From Apis mellifera (lineage: Eukaryota; Arthropoda; Insecta; Hymenoptera; Apidae), in contig NC_037652.1 in the NCBI RefSeq assembly GCF_003254395.2, positions 7,862,501 to 7,926,500 of the forward strand: 64,000 nt of DNA, read 5' to 3'. The notes beneath the pieces are model-generated. The model had not been told where the DNA came from and made no database searches. It saw only the letters and a list, made by a program, of their open reading frames with translations. Within the stretch, counting starts at the first letter, position 1. The number at the start of each line of letters is the position of its first letter. The translations under genes and the position numbers were made by a program. Below, piece by piece: positions 23,656 to 36,698 of this stretch.

Positions 23656-26379
23656 ATGATAGGTTTGGAATGGTTCAATGTCACAGAGGAATTATCTTTA
23701 TATCGACATCTGAATGGAAAGATTATTATTTTGGATTTCTTTACATATTGTTGCATCAATTGTATGCACATTTTACCAGATTTAGATGACCTTGAAAAAA
23801 GATTTCCAATTACTGATGGCCTTGTTGTTGTTAGTATATACAAAATATATAATATTTAATCAATTAAGATTAATAATTGCATATCATAATATTATTAGTT
23901 TTTTTTAGATTGGAGTACACAGTGCAAAATTTTCAAATGAACGAGATTCAAAGAGACTCTTGTCAGCAATTCAGAGATACAATATAAAACATCCAGTTGT
24001 AAATGACAAAACATTGTCAGCATGGCGTAATTTAGGAATTTCATGTTGGCCAACATTACTAATGATAGGTAATTGTTATATATTTATTATTATGATGTAT
24101 ATTTATCTGACTTATACAATAATTATATAATATCATACTTATATAATAATTGTATATATAATTATATATATTATTATCTTATTATTAATTATTATTAATA
24201 AGTAATATTATCTATATGTTATTATAATTATCTATATTATTATCTAAAAATCTCCATATAAAAAATTTATATATTATAGGTCCTACTGGGGAATTATTGG
24301 CTGTTTTTGTAGGAGAAGGACACAGAGATGAATTGATTCTATTTGTAGAAGTAGCGTTAACTTATTTTAAATCATTAAATAAAATATCTAAAAATGATCT
24401 TCCTTTGCAATTGGAATGTCATTTATTGGCTACTGTGGATAATAAAAATCTTTTATTCCCTAGTAAGTTGGAGATTTTTCAGAATGAACAAGGAGAAAAT
24501 TTGATCATAGCTGATACTGGCAACAATAGAATTTTAATAGTGGACACTAAAGGAAATGTACAACACGTTATTGGTGGTTCTAATCCTGATTTCAGAGATG
24601 GTGATTTTGAAAATGCAAGATTTAATGCACCTCAGGGAGTGTGTATATTAGATACTTTTATTTATGTTGCTGATAATGAGAATCATGCAATTAGAAAGGT
24701 AATGATTTCATTAAATCATTAAATTCTATATACATTTATATACAAACTATGCCTTTTAAAATAATATAGATAAAATTAAAATATATTTTAGATAGATTTG
24801 ATAAAAAAAATGGTAACTACTGTTGTTGGTACGGGTATTCAAGGCCATGATTATATTGGAGGTAAAATTGGTAAAGATCAAATTTTGTCTTCACCATGGG
24901 ACCTTGCTATTTATAAATATGAGTATAATAAAAATATTATACCTATATTATTAATCGCAATGGCTGGTACTCATCAGATTTGGGCGCTTTTTTTAGAAGA
25001 TACTATTTGGTGGAAAAAAAGGTAAAAGTTTAAAGTTTATTCTAATATCTACAAAAGATAAACAGAATAAGATAATTTCATTTTATCAAATTTATGTAGA
25101 GAATACAAAGCGGGTACTTGTATTGCTATAGTAGGAAGTGGCAAAGAAGAAAATCGTAATAATTTGTATCCTCATACAGCTGGTTTAGCACAACCGTCTG
25201 GTTTAACTGTGAACAAAGAACGAAAAATTGCATTTTTTGCTGATAGTGAAAGTAGTGCTATCAGAAGTATAGATTTAGAAAGTGGACAAGTTTCGGTCGT
25301 TTGTGGTGCAAACAGAAATCCTGTGGTATGTTTTAATATTTATAAATAAATTTAAATAAATAATAATAAAAAACTTCAAAAAATTAAGAAATATAAATTT
25401 TAAGAATTTTATCATAATTAATCGATAAATAATTAATAGTATATATTCAAAATATGTTTTATTTAACACGAAATTGTGATATTGCAGGATTTGCACGATT
25501 ATGGAGACTCTGATGGTATAAAATATGCAGCTAAGCTTCAACATCCTTTAGGTATAACTTGGCACTCGAAAGACAATGCTGTTTATATAACTGATACATA
25601 TAATCACAAAATTAAAAAAATTGATGTAACCACTCAGAATTGTAAAACTATATATGGTGATGGAAAACCAAATGAGAAATTTTCAGTATGTTACATTTAG
25701 AAAAGATTTATATTTACTAATTTAATTAGTATGTGAATATGAATTTCTTATATAATTTCTTTATAATTTATAGTTCGATGAACCTAGCGGTATTGCTATC
25801 AGTTCTGAAAAAGATCTTTTATATGTGGCTGATACTAATAATCATGAAGTAAAGGTTATCGACACGAAAAAGGAAAATATTACTACGGTAAATTATTATG
25901 CTTTTATTTTACAGATATTGAAAGTAAAACAGTATATAGATATTTATAGATAATATTCATTGTTATTACAGTTATCGATAAACATTTCGACGATTGAAAT
26001 GAACAACAGTTCTAAAAATATTTATTTTTTCGATACCACAGTTAACGAAAAAGGTGCCGAATTAAATATTTCATTCAACATAATATTTTTTGAACGTGAT
26101 TTAAAATTAAATTTAGATGCACCACAAAGATGGACTTTGAATTTGCCTATAAATAATTCTGGATGGATAGCTAGAGCAAGAAATGGAGAACTTTCAAATC
26201 CTATATCAATAAAGATTCCCGAAGGAAAAGAAACACAAGAGGTGTGCGTAATTTTGGATATTATTGCTTGCAAAACAACCGAATGCGTATCAAAAAAATT
26301 GTCAGTAACATATCGTATACATCAAGAAGCACATGCTTGTAATATTGTAACCGAACAAAAACAACTTATTGTTAAATAA
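23656..26379 (+). CDS. NHLRC2: NHL repeat-containing protein 2
   Basis: Thioredoxin-like plus beta-propeller protein. Exons: 23656-23829, 23909-24068, 24280-24698, 24792-25021, 25100-25325, 25488-25685, 25774-25887, 25972-26379; phases close, 642 aa. Residues 3-130 are the thioredoxin-like domain with the unusual CCINC motif (DFFTYCCINCMHILPDL) and VHSAKF, SCWPTLLMIGPTG. NHL blades follow: NLIIADTGNNRILIVD, APQGVCILDTFIYVADNENH, MAGTHQIWALF, GSGKEENRNN, FFADSESSAIRSIDLESG, KLQHPLGITWHSKD, ITDTYNHKIKKID, YVADTNNHEVKVID. A C-terminal beta domain (about 130 aa) completes it. Human NHLRC2 is 726 aa; about 80 N-terminal residues are missing here. An overlapping frame from 23577 is open but shifted by one base, so the N-terminus is uncertain. 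Confidence 0.92.
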
Positions 26380-26530
26380 TAAATATTCTTATTTTCATTT
26401 CTCTATCTTTCTTATATATTAAATAGATAGAGAATTAAGTTATAATTGAATATATTAATCTGTTGCAGAAACGGAAAAGTATTAAATATTTATTTACAGC
26501 AAAAGTAAAATATTATTAAATTTTTATTTT

Positions 26531-28247
26531 TTAAATTGTATTGTATTTTTTTTCTATACTAGTTTGAATCAAATGAATTTCAATGGGATTTTTATCTTCT
26601 TTAACGCTTGATGCTTTGCATGAACAATAGGATTTTTTTCGTTCGTAGGTAGAATCTTGACGAAAAGTAGTTAATCTTAAAAAAAATAAGAATAGAAATA
26701 ATTAAAATGAATATTTTCAATTATTTAATAATTGAATATCTTTATTTATACCTCTTCCACCAGGATTCAAAAGAATTATTTGAGAATGGTAATAGTGTAG
26801 AAGGAATTCTCTTCTCATATTTATAGAAAGCTTTTATATTTCTTCCAGTTGGTTCAGACCATGCCTTTTGACAATTCTTTTTTATCCACTTAGCGAATTT
26901 GACACTTGGTATCTCGATTGTCTTCGAATATTTATTTTCAGAATTTGTAATGAATTATTATATATTATATTATGACAGATATCTTTATTTGAATGTATAC
27001 CTTTTTCAAATCTGAATAGCAAATAATAGTATGCTGAGATGGGTTAAAAATTCCGATGCCTGCATCGTAACACTTAGGAGGAATGATAAATTCGTCTTGA
27101 TTATTCGTGCGTAAAGTTAATCCAGCAGGTTTCAATCCATATTTATGACACAGTTGATATCTAATGGACTTGAATTTAATGAAAGTAAAATTCTATCTCT
27201 AATTTTTTTATCAGTAATATAAAGTGATGTACACTTTACAAGATAAAATGATGATTTAACTTCCAATATTTCAACTTTAAAAATATTTTTAGAACTACAA
27301 TGTGTTTACTAACCGTCTATCGGGAAATTTGCAATACTTCCAATCAGTTTTAAGAAAATTTAATCCATCGTCAAAAACATATTGCTTGTCTTTACATTCA
27401 CCTTTTATCCAAATTCCATCCATTCTTTGCCCACAAGGCCAATATAGGCTACCATAGCCATGAAACCTATCATCGCGAAATTCTCCTTCAAAGATGGCAC
27501 CTATAATTTCATTATTATTATTACAATAAATAGATTCGGGTCATTTAATGAAACGAAGAGGATCAGAAGAAAGAGATTAAAAGATTTAGTGATTACGATA
27601 TAAAAAAATAAATGGAAGAGAAAAAGTGCGTGCGTGTGCATGCATATTTATAAAATTTATAATATAGCGAATGGGATGTATTTTAAGACTAAAATAGTTG
27701 AGCTATAGGTAAATGAAAAACGCATACGAACTCTAGAACACGAAGCGACGAAAATGGTCGCATAACGGTACGCGTCGACTTACGCGCGAGAAATGCTCAA
27801 TGTTGTACTCAAAAACCAGTATATATGCTATACATAGATATGTACATATCTTAGACACAATTATTGGCGTTAACGTGTACATTTTCCAAAACGTGTATAT
27901 CCAAGTTCTAAAAGATTTAACATTCATTGTATTTCAATTGTGAATATTTTTTCTATCATATTTTTTTTATTTACATTTCACTTATCTCTTGTATCTTATT
28001 ATAATTATTTTCTACTTTTAATACTGCTTTTTTCTTCTTCTTCTTTTTTCGAACAATTCAAGCAAGGTGTAAAGGAATACGCATTCGAGATTATTCTGTA
28101 ACATTTCTCGATAGAGAGTAATATATACTAACTGTGCGGCATGGTGAATTTACCGACTCCTTCCATGCCAAACATGCTCCAAGTACCCTTATATTCGCTT
28201 CCATCGATAAAACGCGATTCTTCCAAGTTCTTGAATTTTGCGTACAT
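26531..28247 (-). CDS. MORN5: MORN repeat-containing protein 5
   Basis: Five exons (minus): 28133-28247, 27314-27500, 27001-27160, 26752-26921, 26531-26675; phases close, 258 aa. MORN repeats: YKGTWSMFGMEGVGKFTMPH, then FEGEFRDDRFHGYGSLYWPC and GQRMDGIWIKGE. After them come the MORN5-specific DGLNFLKTDWKYCKFPDRR, YGLKPAGLTLRTNN, and PPKCYDAGIGIFNPSQHTI. MORN5 is mostly testis- and cilium-associated in vertebrates; function is poorly defined. The last two exons add a basic C-terminal region (about 105 aa) not present in the 161-aa human protein as I recall it. The acceptor of exon 4 (ATTCGAAG) has a weak pyrimidine tract and is the least secure junction. Confidence 0.85.
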
Positions 28248-29003
28248 GTTGTATCTTTAAATTTAACATTTTTATTGATTATTATGTGATTATTATGTAT
28301 GATTATTCCAAATTATTTATTAAATAATATCATATTAACATAAATAGAAATACTAAAAAAAAAAAAAAAAAATATAATAATATAATGTGTTTAATTATAT
28401 CCAGATAACATTGAATCTTACGTAGAGTATTACATTTATTTATAAATTAATTAAAACGTATATTTTTTATCAAAATTTAATAATTAAAAAAAATACATGG
28501 AATTGCATCAATAAAATATATATATTTTTACAAAAAATTGAATTCAAGAAAGATATTAAAATAATAAGGAGGGCTATGGTTAAAATTGCGGAATTATTTA
28601 TTTGCAATATATAAATATTTTAATAATTATATTATTATTCATAAATGTTAATAACAGGTTAATTTTTATTTCTTAATCGAAATGATTTTTTAAACAGATT
28701 ATTACCGTTATTATCTGTGATCGTTAAATATCTTGTATAATATTGATCGATAATAAATAGCCAAGAGATGATGCGATTTAAAAATTTAAAAAAAATTTCA
28801 TATATAACGATTTATTATTATTTAAATTTTTGTTTGAAATTAATGCGTGTCATTTTTTTTCTCACGATACTTGTTGCGATTTTTGGACGGAGGTCAAGTT
28901 GGCCGAATATTTCTTAAAACAGTTGAAGAACAGTGTGGAAAGAAAAGTAGAATAAACGAATACCGTTAAGCGTCCGTCAGTGTTCCTCATCGTAGATAGA
29001 AAT

Positions 29004-29075
<72 letters not shown>

Positions 29076-30885
29076 AGTATACATATTTATAGAAAAGTTT
29101 AAATCTTTGATCGTACTTATAAAGTACAAATACGTAAGTATATTGCGAATAAAAAAAAGAAAAGAAAAAAAAAAATTAAAATTCAAATAAATAAATACGA
29201 ATAATTTCTACGAAATTTTTTACATTATAAATTACCATCAAGGAAGACAATTTATTCGGTCGATATACCGTTATCAATTGTTCTTAATTTCTTAGAACAA
29301 AATATACTAATATATTACACTATTCGATTTCACTATATTAATTTTTGATTTATTACCAAATTTTATATCGATATACCGACGAATACTTTGTCAATCGTAA
29401 TAAAGTGTCAAAATTGGGAAAAAATATACAAATATATAAAAAAATAATTATTTCCGCTCATCTCTCTCCCATAGTTTCTCCCGGTTATTAAAAAAATGCA
29501 CAGATTTCGAATCATACAATTTCGATCTTTTATACGATTTATGTTTCCTATTATCCGTAATACTCGACTCTTGGTCCTTCGACCTCATACTATCCCTTCT
29601 TCTTTTCTCTCCCTTCCTTTTTCTTTCGATATACATATATTCCCGTGTAGTATCCCCGACATTCGTCTGTCCCCCCCGTGTAAACCGTTCCGAGCAACAT
29701 CTCGACTCTCCAAGTTCACCCTTTCTCCATCTTTTCGTTCGAAGACTATGTTCCCCCTCTTCGATGTCTTTTCTTTCTCAGTCCGATGCACTCGTCTTAA
29801 CCAAGGATTCAAGCACGTAGTACGCGCTTGTCCAAGGTAGAAGACACAGTAGTAGACACGACAGGTGATACGGGAAGAAATACAGATCGGCGCGCGCTGT
29901 CAGAAGATATCCGTAGAAAAAGAAAAAGAAGGAGAGAGAAGCGTAGAGAGAGCGAGAGAAGGAAGGAAAAGTCTCGAACGCTCTCAATGGTGTTTATCTT
30001 CGGGAAAAGTATTAATTTGACCACTTTTTAATCGAGGTAGTTAACCATTGTCTCGACGTTTAACCGGCTTCGCCTATCTGTTTCCTTTGCTGAAAATTAT
30101 TCTTTAAACGGTATCATCACGAAAAAAAAAAATTAATAAATGTAATGGATGTTGTTGACCAAGAAAAAAATAGTAGATTAAAAGGATTGAAAAAATAAAA
30201 AAGAATAATAATATATGAAATAATATCGTCTCCATTGAAAAAAAAAAAAAAATAACAATAATTTCTTTTCTTCTTTCTGCAAAATATATTTTCAAGAAAA
30301 ATTGAAATTTCTACGCTGCATCTTTCCTCGCGTAATTCTTTCTGCATTCTGTTATATCGGTGCCGGTGTACTCGATATTTCAAAAAAAAATCTATGTACA
30401 CACGTATTTTGTGCGAATGAAAATGTTTCTAAATGGATCGATACAACGATGTTGATTATATTCAATAATGATCAATTAAAATATCTTTTACAATTTTCAA
30501 TCGATTTCGTTTTGAAGAAATTCGTTCATGCACTCGTGTAAATCGCATTTACCCAGCGATTTGTAATACGATGGAAAACCGGTCGTCGTGTTAAGGCAAT
30601 GATCCGTAAGGGGGTAACAAGGAACCGAAGGGTCGTTCACCTAAAGCAAATCAAATTCTCCCATTTATTTCTTTCGAATTATTTTCCTATATATATAATA
30701 TAATATACATATATATGTATATATATATATATTATATATAATATATATAATATATTGTATATATATATATATTGATTTTAAATTTTATTACAATTTTTAA
30801 AATCACTCTTACATTTTTAAATCCAACTTTTACATTTTTACTTACAGATAGAGCAAGGCAGAGAGAAGGAGGATAAGTTCAAAGT
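28248..30885. other. Divergent intergenic region, MORN5 / serpin
   Basis: AT-rich first half with a long (AT)n tract, then a GC-richer block at about 29450-30065 and again near 30540-30640. Several 60-110 codon frames here are low-complexity and unconvincing. An acceptor (TTTTTACTTACAG) ends at 30847 just before the serpin start codon, so a non-coding first exon of the serpin gene probably lies in this block, but its limits are not clear. Confidence 0.4.
29007..29075. repeat. (AT)n microsatellite
   Basis: About 70 bp of alternating AT, with one C interruption near 29060. Confidence 0.9.
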
Positions 30886-33800
30886 ATGTCCCCGGAATTG
30901 TGTCATGTAATTTTGACGACACTCGTGCTATGGACATGTTTAAGTTTCAGCGTGGGTTCTCCACTTCCAGAAACAACCGCTACCGTATTGTTGCCTGTGA
31001 AATTTGGGTCAGTATATCGTTTCACACACGAAATACGTGTTCTCAGCGTTCAGCATACTGAGAATTATTCGCCTCGGAGAATACTGAACGCAACGTAATA
31101 AAAAACGGAATTGCAATTCTAATTTAACTCGGCGATTCCTCTTGGAAATTGCATCACGTGCTCACTAGCTGTTCGCAATTTTTAGCGCGGCCAGATCGAT
31201 ATCGGGTTTGAAAGAATCGAAAGATGGGAAGAACGAGATCCGTCGTGAACCTATGGGAAACGCGAACAGATCGCCAGCCAATCTCTATCGATTGCCGCCG
31301 TCCCCTGCCAATTTGTTGAAACCCGATGGATTTCAATTTTACACGTACAACGAGAAAGGAGATATGATCACGAGGCAAATGACGATGCAAGAGATTCAGT
31401 CGTTGATCGCGAGCGGGGGCCCAGATCATTCTAACGTGGAGATTCAAGAGCCCCAGAAAGCCGAGGATATCCTTACGGGAGGGAAGAAGGTTAATTATTA
31501 TCGACGATTGATAAAGAAATAAAAATTAAGAATCAAGGGATATTTCCATTTTCTCCTACGTCTATGAATAATGTAATACGTTATAACCGTACTTGGAAAT
31601 TATTTTTCAGGTAATGGACGTTGTGGAAAAGGTGCAAAGCGTACTGAAAAGCGCCATGGATAAACCATTATCGACCCTCACCGGTTCCCATCCGGTGATC
31701 CCAGAAAAGGTGAACGTCGAGTGGAGCAATATTTTACCCGCCATATTGGCTGGTGACAAGTATGGAAATAAAGTGGAGGAAAATCATCACGCCGAGAGGC
31801 CAACATCGAGGCCAACATCATCCGTGTATCATCATGTCATTGTCCGCAATGAATCGTCGTCGGTCTCGTCGAAATCTAACACGACGGTAGAAGTTGCGCC
31901 GTCGGTAGGACAGGAGCACGTCGAAGAGGCGAACGTTAAAAATGAAAGGAACAAAACGCAACAGGCCCAGTCAACGGCGATCAAACCGACGACAGAGGTC
32001 TCTTACACGGAGAAATTAATGATACCGGTGTCCGTGATCACGACCGAACAAGATGCCAATCTGATCTCTCGATATACCACTGCTCAGACCCCCGCTTTCC
32101 ACAAGCTGACTGAAATTGTGCCACCGTTGGAAGAAAAGATCGACGACGAACAGAATTTGGCGTCTGTGAATACTGTAATTGTCACGAAGTCAACGACGAT
32201 CAGCGCCTCGCCTCCATCTACTTCCGAATCCAGTAAAAACGATTACCACGATTCTACGAACGAAGCGTTAGATTCGAAAAAGGATTCCACGGTTACCGAC
32301 GGAGTTACGGATAGTATCGATTTGCTGGCAACGAAAACGAAAATAAAACCGATAAGCGACGTCCCATCGAAGATGGGAACGCCGTCTATGAATCAAGTTC
32401 AAACATCGATCACGGACGAACCTTTCACGACGTTGCCGACGGATTCTTTTTCTTTCGCTTCTTCTACGAACAGATACAACGAAACGAGTACGCAATCGAC
32501 AGAATCGTCGATTGTACAGGAGACGATGATAACGAAACCGACGACGAGCGATCCAACAATCGACGGATCGATCCAGTCTACGGAAATATTAGACTCGTTG
32601 TCAAATATAATCGGTCAAATCTTCGAAAGGATTCCCTCTTCGTCATCTTCGTCCTCCGACGACGAATTCGAATCGATTTCTAATGAGAAGGAGGCGTGCA
32701 ACGATCCTTTCAAATGTACCACATTTGCCATCGTTCAGAGAACGACACGTCCATCCGTTGTCGAATATTCGAAAGATGGAAATGATACGTTCGAGGAACG
32801 TGTTCAAGAAACGACGCCAATGACGACGTTAAAAATCGATGGAGAGAACGTTTCGTCCCCTTCGATCGTATCGACGAATACGACGGATCTACAGATGGCC
32901 GATGATTCCGATATCGTGACGAAATCCGATATTATACAAACCGTCATTCCCAATGTTCACTCAGACAATTCGAATATTACGAAATCGACGATGAACGAGA
33001 GCACAGCAACCGATTTTAATCTCCTGCGACCTGTCGAGATTATCGAGAATATACTTCACACCGCTCCGACCGAAACGAGTAAAATCGTGACCGAGTCGCT
33101 CACCTTACCGAACGATCTGACGGAGAATTTGTTACCTAACACTGTAGCCAGCGCGCTTATTACCAATATGAATTTATTCAATTTGAACGGTGACGCGTCG
33201 ATAACGTCGTTATCCCCTCAAAGGATCAATTCGACAGATGTTTCGGCAGATGTTTCGCAGTTATCCTCGATTATCCCAGGCGATACGAATAATGCAACGA
33301 GAGAAAATTCGACGAGCGAGAACGAAATTCAATCTATCTCCACGACGAAGGAGAATTTGTCAGAATTCTCTCGCGAAGATGATGATGGGACAACATCAGG
33401 AATAACGGATCGAACTGTGGCCGTTACGCAAACAGACGTGGAATCTTCTCACCCGCAAGGCGAATTATCGGTTACTACGAAATCTACTATCACCACCACC
33501 GTATCTTTATCCACGTTCGATGCTATTGTAAAAAATTCCGTTACATCTGAAACTGATACTCCATTGGGAAATAGTGCATCAATTGAGCATACGTTTAATC
33601 CCGTTTACGACGAGACGACGACGATACCGAGTACCGGAAAAACCAAAATTCCAAATATTGGAAAAATTTCTGAAGAAGTGTCGCAGAAGAATAACGATTC
33701 CAAGATTGATTCGAGCAACGCGACAAAAATATCGTCACAAGAAAATGATAAGGAAAACGCGTATCGTCCCGTAACAATTGAATCTAGCACGGTTGCTACG

Positions 33801-35932
33801 CGTCCATCTAGTGAGAATAATTCGAAGGATTCGATCGTACAAGGTTCCTTAAAAAAAGAGACGCAGGAAAGAAACGATACGGATCTCAAATGGAATAGCA
33901 CCACCTTGCTATCTTTTAACGATACAAAATCTTTCATCGCTATTCCTCAATTGATCGTAACGACCGCTATACCAAAAGTATCGTTGAAGAACGAAACTAA
34001 TCAATTTTCGAGTACAATCACCACTATGAATCCCGTTACGAAAGAATCAAACGAGAACAAAGATATTACCACGAGTGCAACGATGAATTACACTACCGAT
34101 TCGAGTAATAAATCTGAGAATAAAACAAAGCCGAATGAACCGAGTTATAGTGATGTCGATACGAAGGCAAATTCCATGTTACAGAATAAGATGAATAATA
34201 CGAATGTAAATTCGCAACAAAACACGTGGCAACGGATATCGTTGCATCAAGTAACACCATCTCTAACCCCAACAGAAGTCACCGCAGCAATGAAACAACA
34301 ACCAATCCAAAGCACACCTCCATCGATCACAGCATCGACTATGGCGAAAATAAATTCAACCGAGGTTTGGAAAACCTCCGTGAATGAGATGGAGGAATCG
34401 ACATTTACCTTAGACGCATCGAAAAGTGTCGGTGGATTGGACACTAGTGTCCGGAACGCAAGCGTGGACATCATAAATTTTTCCAGGCTTTGCAACGAGC
34501 TTGCCGTTAAATTTTGGATCGCAGCGAACAGCGGTTTGGATAGCGGAAGATCGCTCGTTCTGTCTCCGTTCGGCATGATCAGTCTCTTGTCGATGATATT
34601 TCTCGGTGCTCGAGGCTCCACCTCTGATCAAATGAACGAAGTGCTCGGACTCGACAATGTGGCCACTTTTAACCCGCATCTCACTTTTCAAAACGTGACC
34701 GACACGGTGAGTTTAGCCAGGAATCAAGGTATCGCGAACGCGGCCTTTGTACGTGAATTGTTTGCGGATAAGGCTAAAGTGAGACGATTGTTGCCGTTCT
34801 ACAAAGAGCAAGCGCAACAATTTTACGAAGGATTAGTGGCCGAGGTGAATTTTGCCACCATCAGCGATCTTGCTCGTCGACGAACCAATCTTCTGATTAG
34901 AAAACAAACCGGGGGCAGGATAAAGGATTTCGTGAGGAGTAATTCGATTCCATTAAAATCGCCGCTCGCCGCTATCTCGGCAAATGTATTTCAAACGGAT
35001 TGTAACACGAGTTCAGCAAGTGCGACGGGTCGAGACGGGGAATTATATTTTGCCGTATCGTCCGCTCACAGATTGAGAAAACTGATCCCTGTTCCGGCCA
35101 CCGTTTGGCGATCAAACGTACTTGCGGGTTACGAACCTAGTTTAGACGCCACTGCAATTGCTCTTGGAGGTATCGATAAGATTGTTTCTACTGTGTTTCT
35201 GGTGCCTGGTCAACAGGGTCATGCTGCACCTGGCGACAATTTGGATCGCCTCGAACAAAGACTCACGAAAGGAGCATTTCAGGATGGAAGTTGGGATAAA
35301 CTGCTCAAAGTTCTTATACCTAGAACGGGCCTTGAATTACAAATGCCCAAATTCAGTCATCGATCCATTGTAAACGCTACCGCTGCTTTGAAGAGGTTAG
35401 GACTCGATCAGTTGTTTTCGAATCGTGCCGATTTTAAAGGAATCAATGGAATCGGAAATCGCCTGTTTTTATCCGATGTTTTGCAGGTGATTAATTTTTT
35501 CCATTTTATTTTATTTTTACTCGTTTCATAAAACGATTTCCAATTGTTTTTTTCTTATTTCTTTATTTTATGTTATAATACATGTTATAATATTATTTCC
35601 AGATGAATTTGTTCAGTACATGCGGCGATGAAAATATCGCTAATGGACGACATCACGTGGAAATTTATCCAGCAAGTCCTTCTTTACGAAATTCTCGGCA
35701 CAGCGAGCTATCGAATATAGAGGAAGAATTCAGTAGTAGTAAAGTGAGTCAGCCGATCGATGATCAATCGAAAAGTTATCGTACAATTTCACTCATGGAA
35801 ACAACGAAAAATGTTGAAAGAGCAGAGGAAAAACCTAGATTGAAATTGGATCAACCATTTCTTTATTTTGTGCGACACAATCCGACTGGCCTCATATTAC
35901 ATATAGGCCGTTTTAATCCTAGGCTAATATAA
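30886..35932 (+). CDS. Giant secreted serpin with mucin-like N-terminal region (Spn28Dc-like)
   Basis: Exons: 30886-31007, 31186-31489, 31611-35486, 35603-35932; phases close, about 1543 aa. The N-terminus MSPELCHVILTTLVLWTCLS is a signal peptide. Residues of exon 2 include LYRLPPSPANLLKPDGFQFY. From about residue 190 to 1090 the protein is low-complexity, rich in Thr, Ser, Asn and acidic residues with many N-x-T/S sequons. The serpin domain begins near residue 1093 (FSRLCNELAVKFWIAANSG, LVLSPFGMISLLSMIFLGAR) and ends with DQPFLYFVRHNPTGLILHIG and RFNP. The last exon replaces the normal reactive-centre hinge with about 75 polar residues, so inhibition by the standard mechanism is doubtful. 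The serpin end resembles Drosophila Spn28Dc as I remember it; exact orthology is not proven. Polyadenylation signal at 36099. The coding DNA is clearly GC-richer than its surroundings. Confidence 0.85.
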
Positions 35933-36098
35933 ATTTATCGTAGGATGTAACTTAATTTCGCGTCTTTTTTACGTATTATATATGTATATGTATGTATAAT
36001 CGCATTAAATTTCTCGCTGTTATCATCACATTCATTCATAAATTTTCGATCGATATCAATTCATCAACCATTCAGAATTGCCATCATGTAGTATGTTC

Positions 36099-36104
36099 AA
36101 TAAA
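36099..36104 (+). terminator. AATAAA polyadenylation signal of the serpin gene
   Basis: AATAAATAAA about 165 bp after the stop codon. Confidence 0.6.
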
Positions 36105-36197
36105 TAAAATAATTTAAAAATCTTATATAAATTGTATATATTTTAATTATTACCTATTTTATATAAATATATATATTTCTTATATATAGAGAAAAAA

Positions 36198-36199
<2 letters not shown>

Positions 36200-36231
<32 letters not shown>
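36200..36231. repeat. (AT)n microsatellite
   Basis: About 32 bp of alternating TA. Confidence 0.85.
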
Positions 36232-36233
<2 letters not shown>

Positions 36234-36483
36234 TTATGATAGGTAAGAATATAAATATATAAAATATATAAAAAAAAAGATATAAATACAAAAATAGATG
36301 TATAAAATGTATATTTTTATGATAAATAAAATTTGAAACAAACAAATTCTTTGTTAAAATTTTTAATTAAAGATAAAATAATCAAAAAGATATTCAGACA
36401 TTGATGTCAAATTTTCTATGATACAGACAAGGAAAATAACTAGTGTGAGAAAGATGAAAATAAGATAAAAATCAATGCTATCT

Positions 36484-36698
36484 TGAGAGTGCCGCAAATG
36501 AAACATAAGGAGATAAGGAAAAAAGAAATTAGTAAAAAAAGGACAGAAATAGCATAAGAATTGACCATCAGCGCCATCTCTTTAATAATAAAGATACCTT
36601 TTTAAAATAATTTTTTCACAAATATTCAACAGATAGCGCTAGTTCTTAATTCTTATTCTATATTATCCTATCTTATGGTAAGATAGTTTGGCACTCAA
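36484..36698. mobile_element. Small inverted-repeat (MITE-like) element
   Basis: The outer ends read GAGAGTGCC (36485-36493) and GGCACTC (36690-36696) in inverted orientation. Inside, AGCATAAGAATTGACCATCA then GCGCCATCT (about 36551-36579) mirrors AGATAGCGCTAGTTCTTAAT then TCTTATTC (36631-36658) on the other strand. The arms are diverged. No coding capacity. A degenerate non-autonomous DNA element is the likeliest reading. Confidence 0.45.

Noticed and set aside
29496..30031. Several 67-114 codon frames on both strands
   Set aside because: Low-complexity Arg/Ser/Phe-rich peptides from purine/pyrimidine-rich DNA, mutually overlapping, no family motifs.
33574..34691. Overlapping frames of 60-124 codons on both strands inside the serpin exon
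   Set aside because: Shadows of the long serpin frame in GC-richer DNA with few stop codons.
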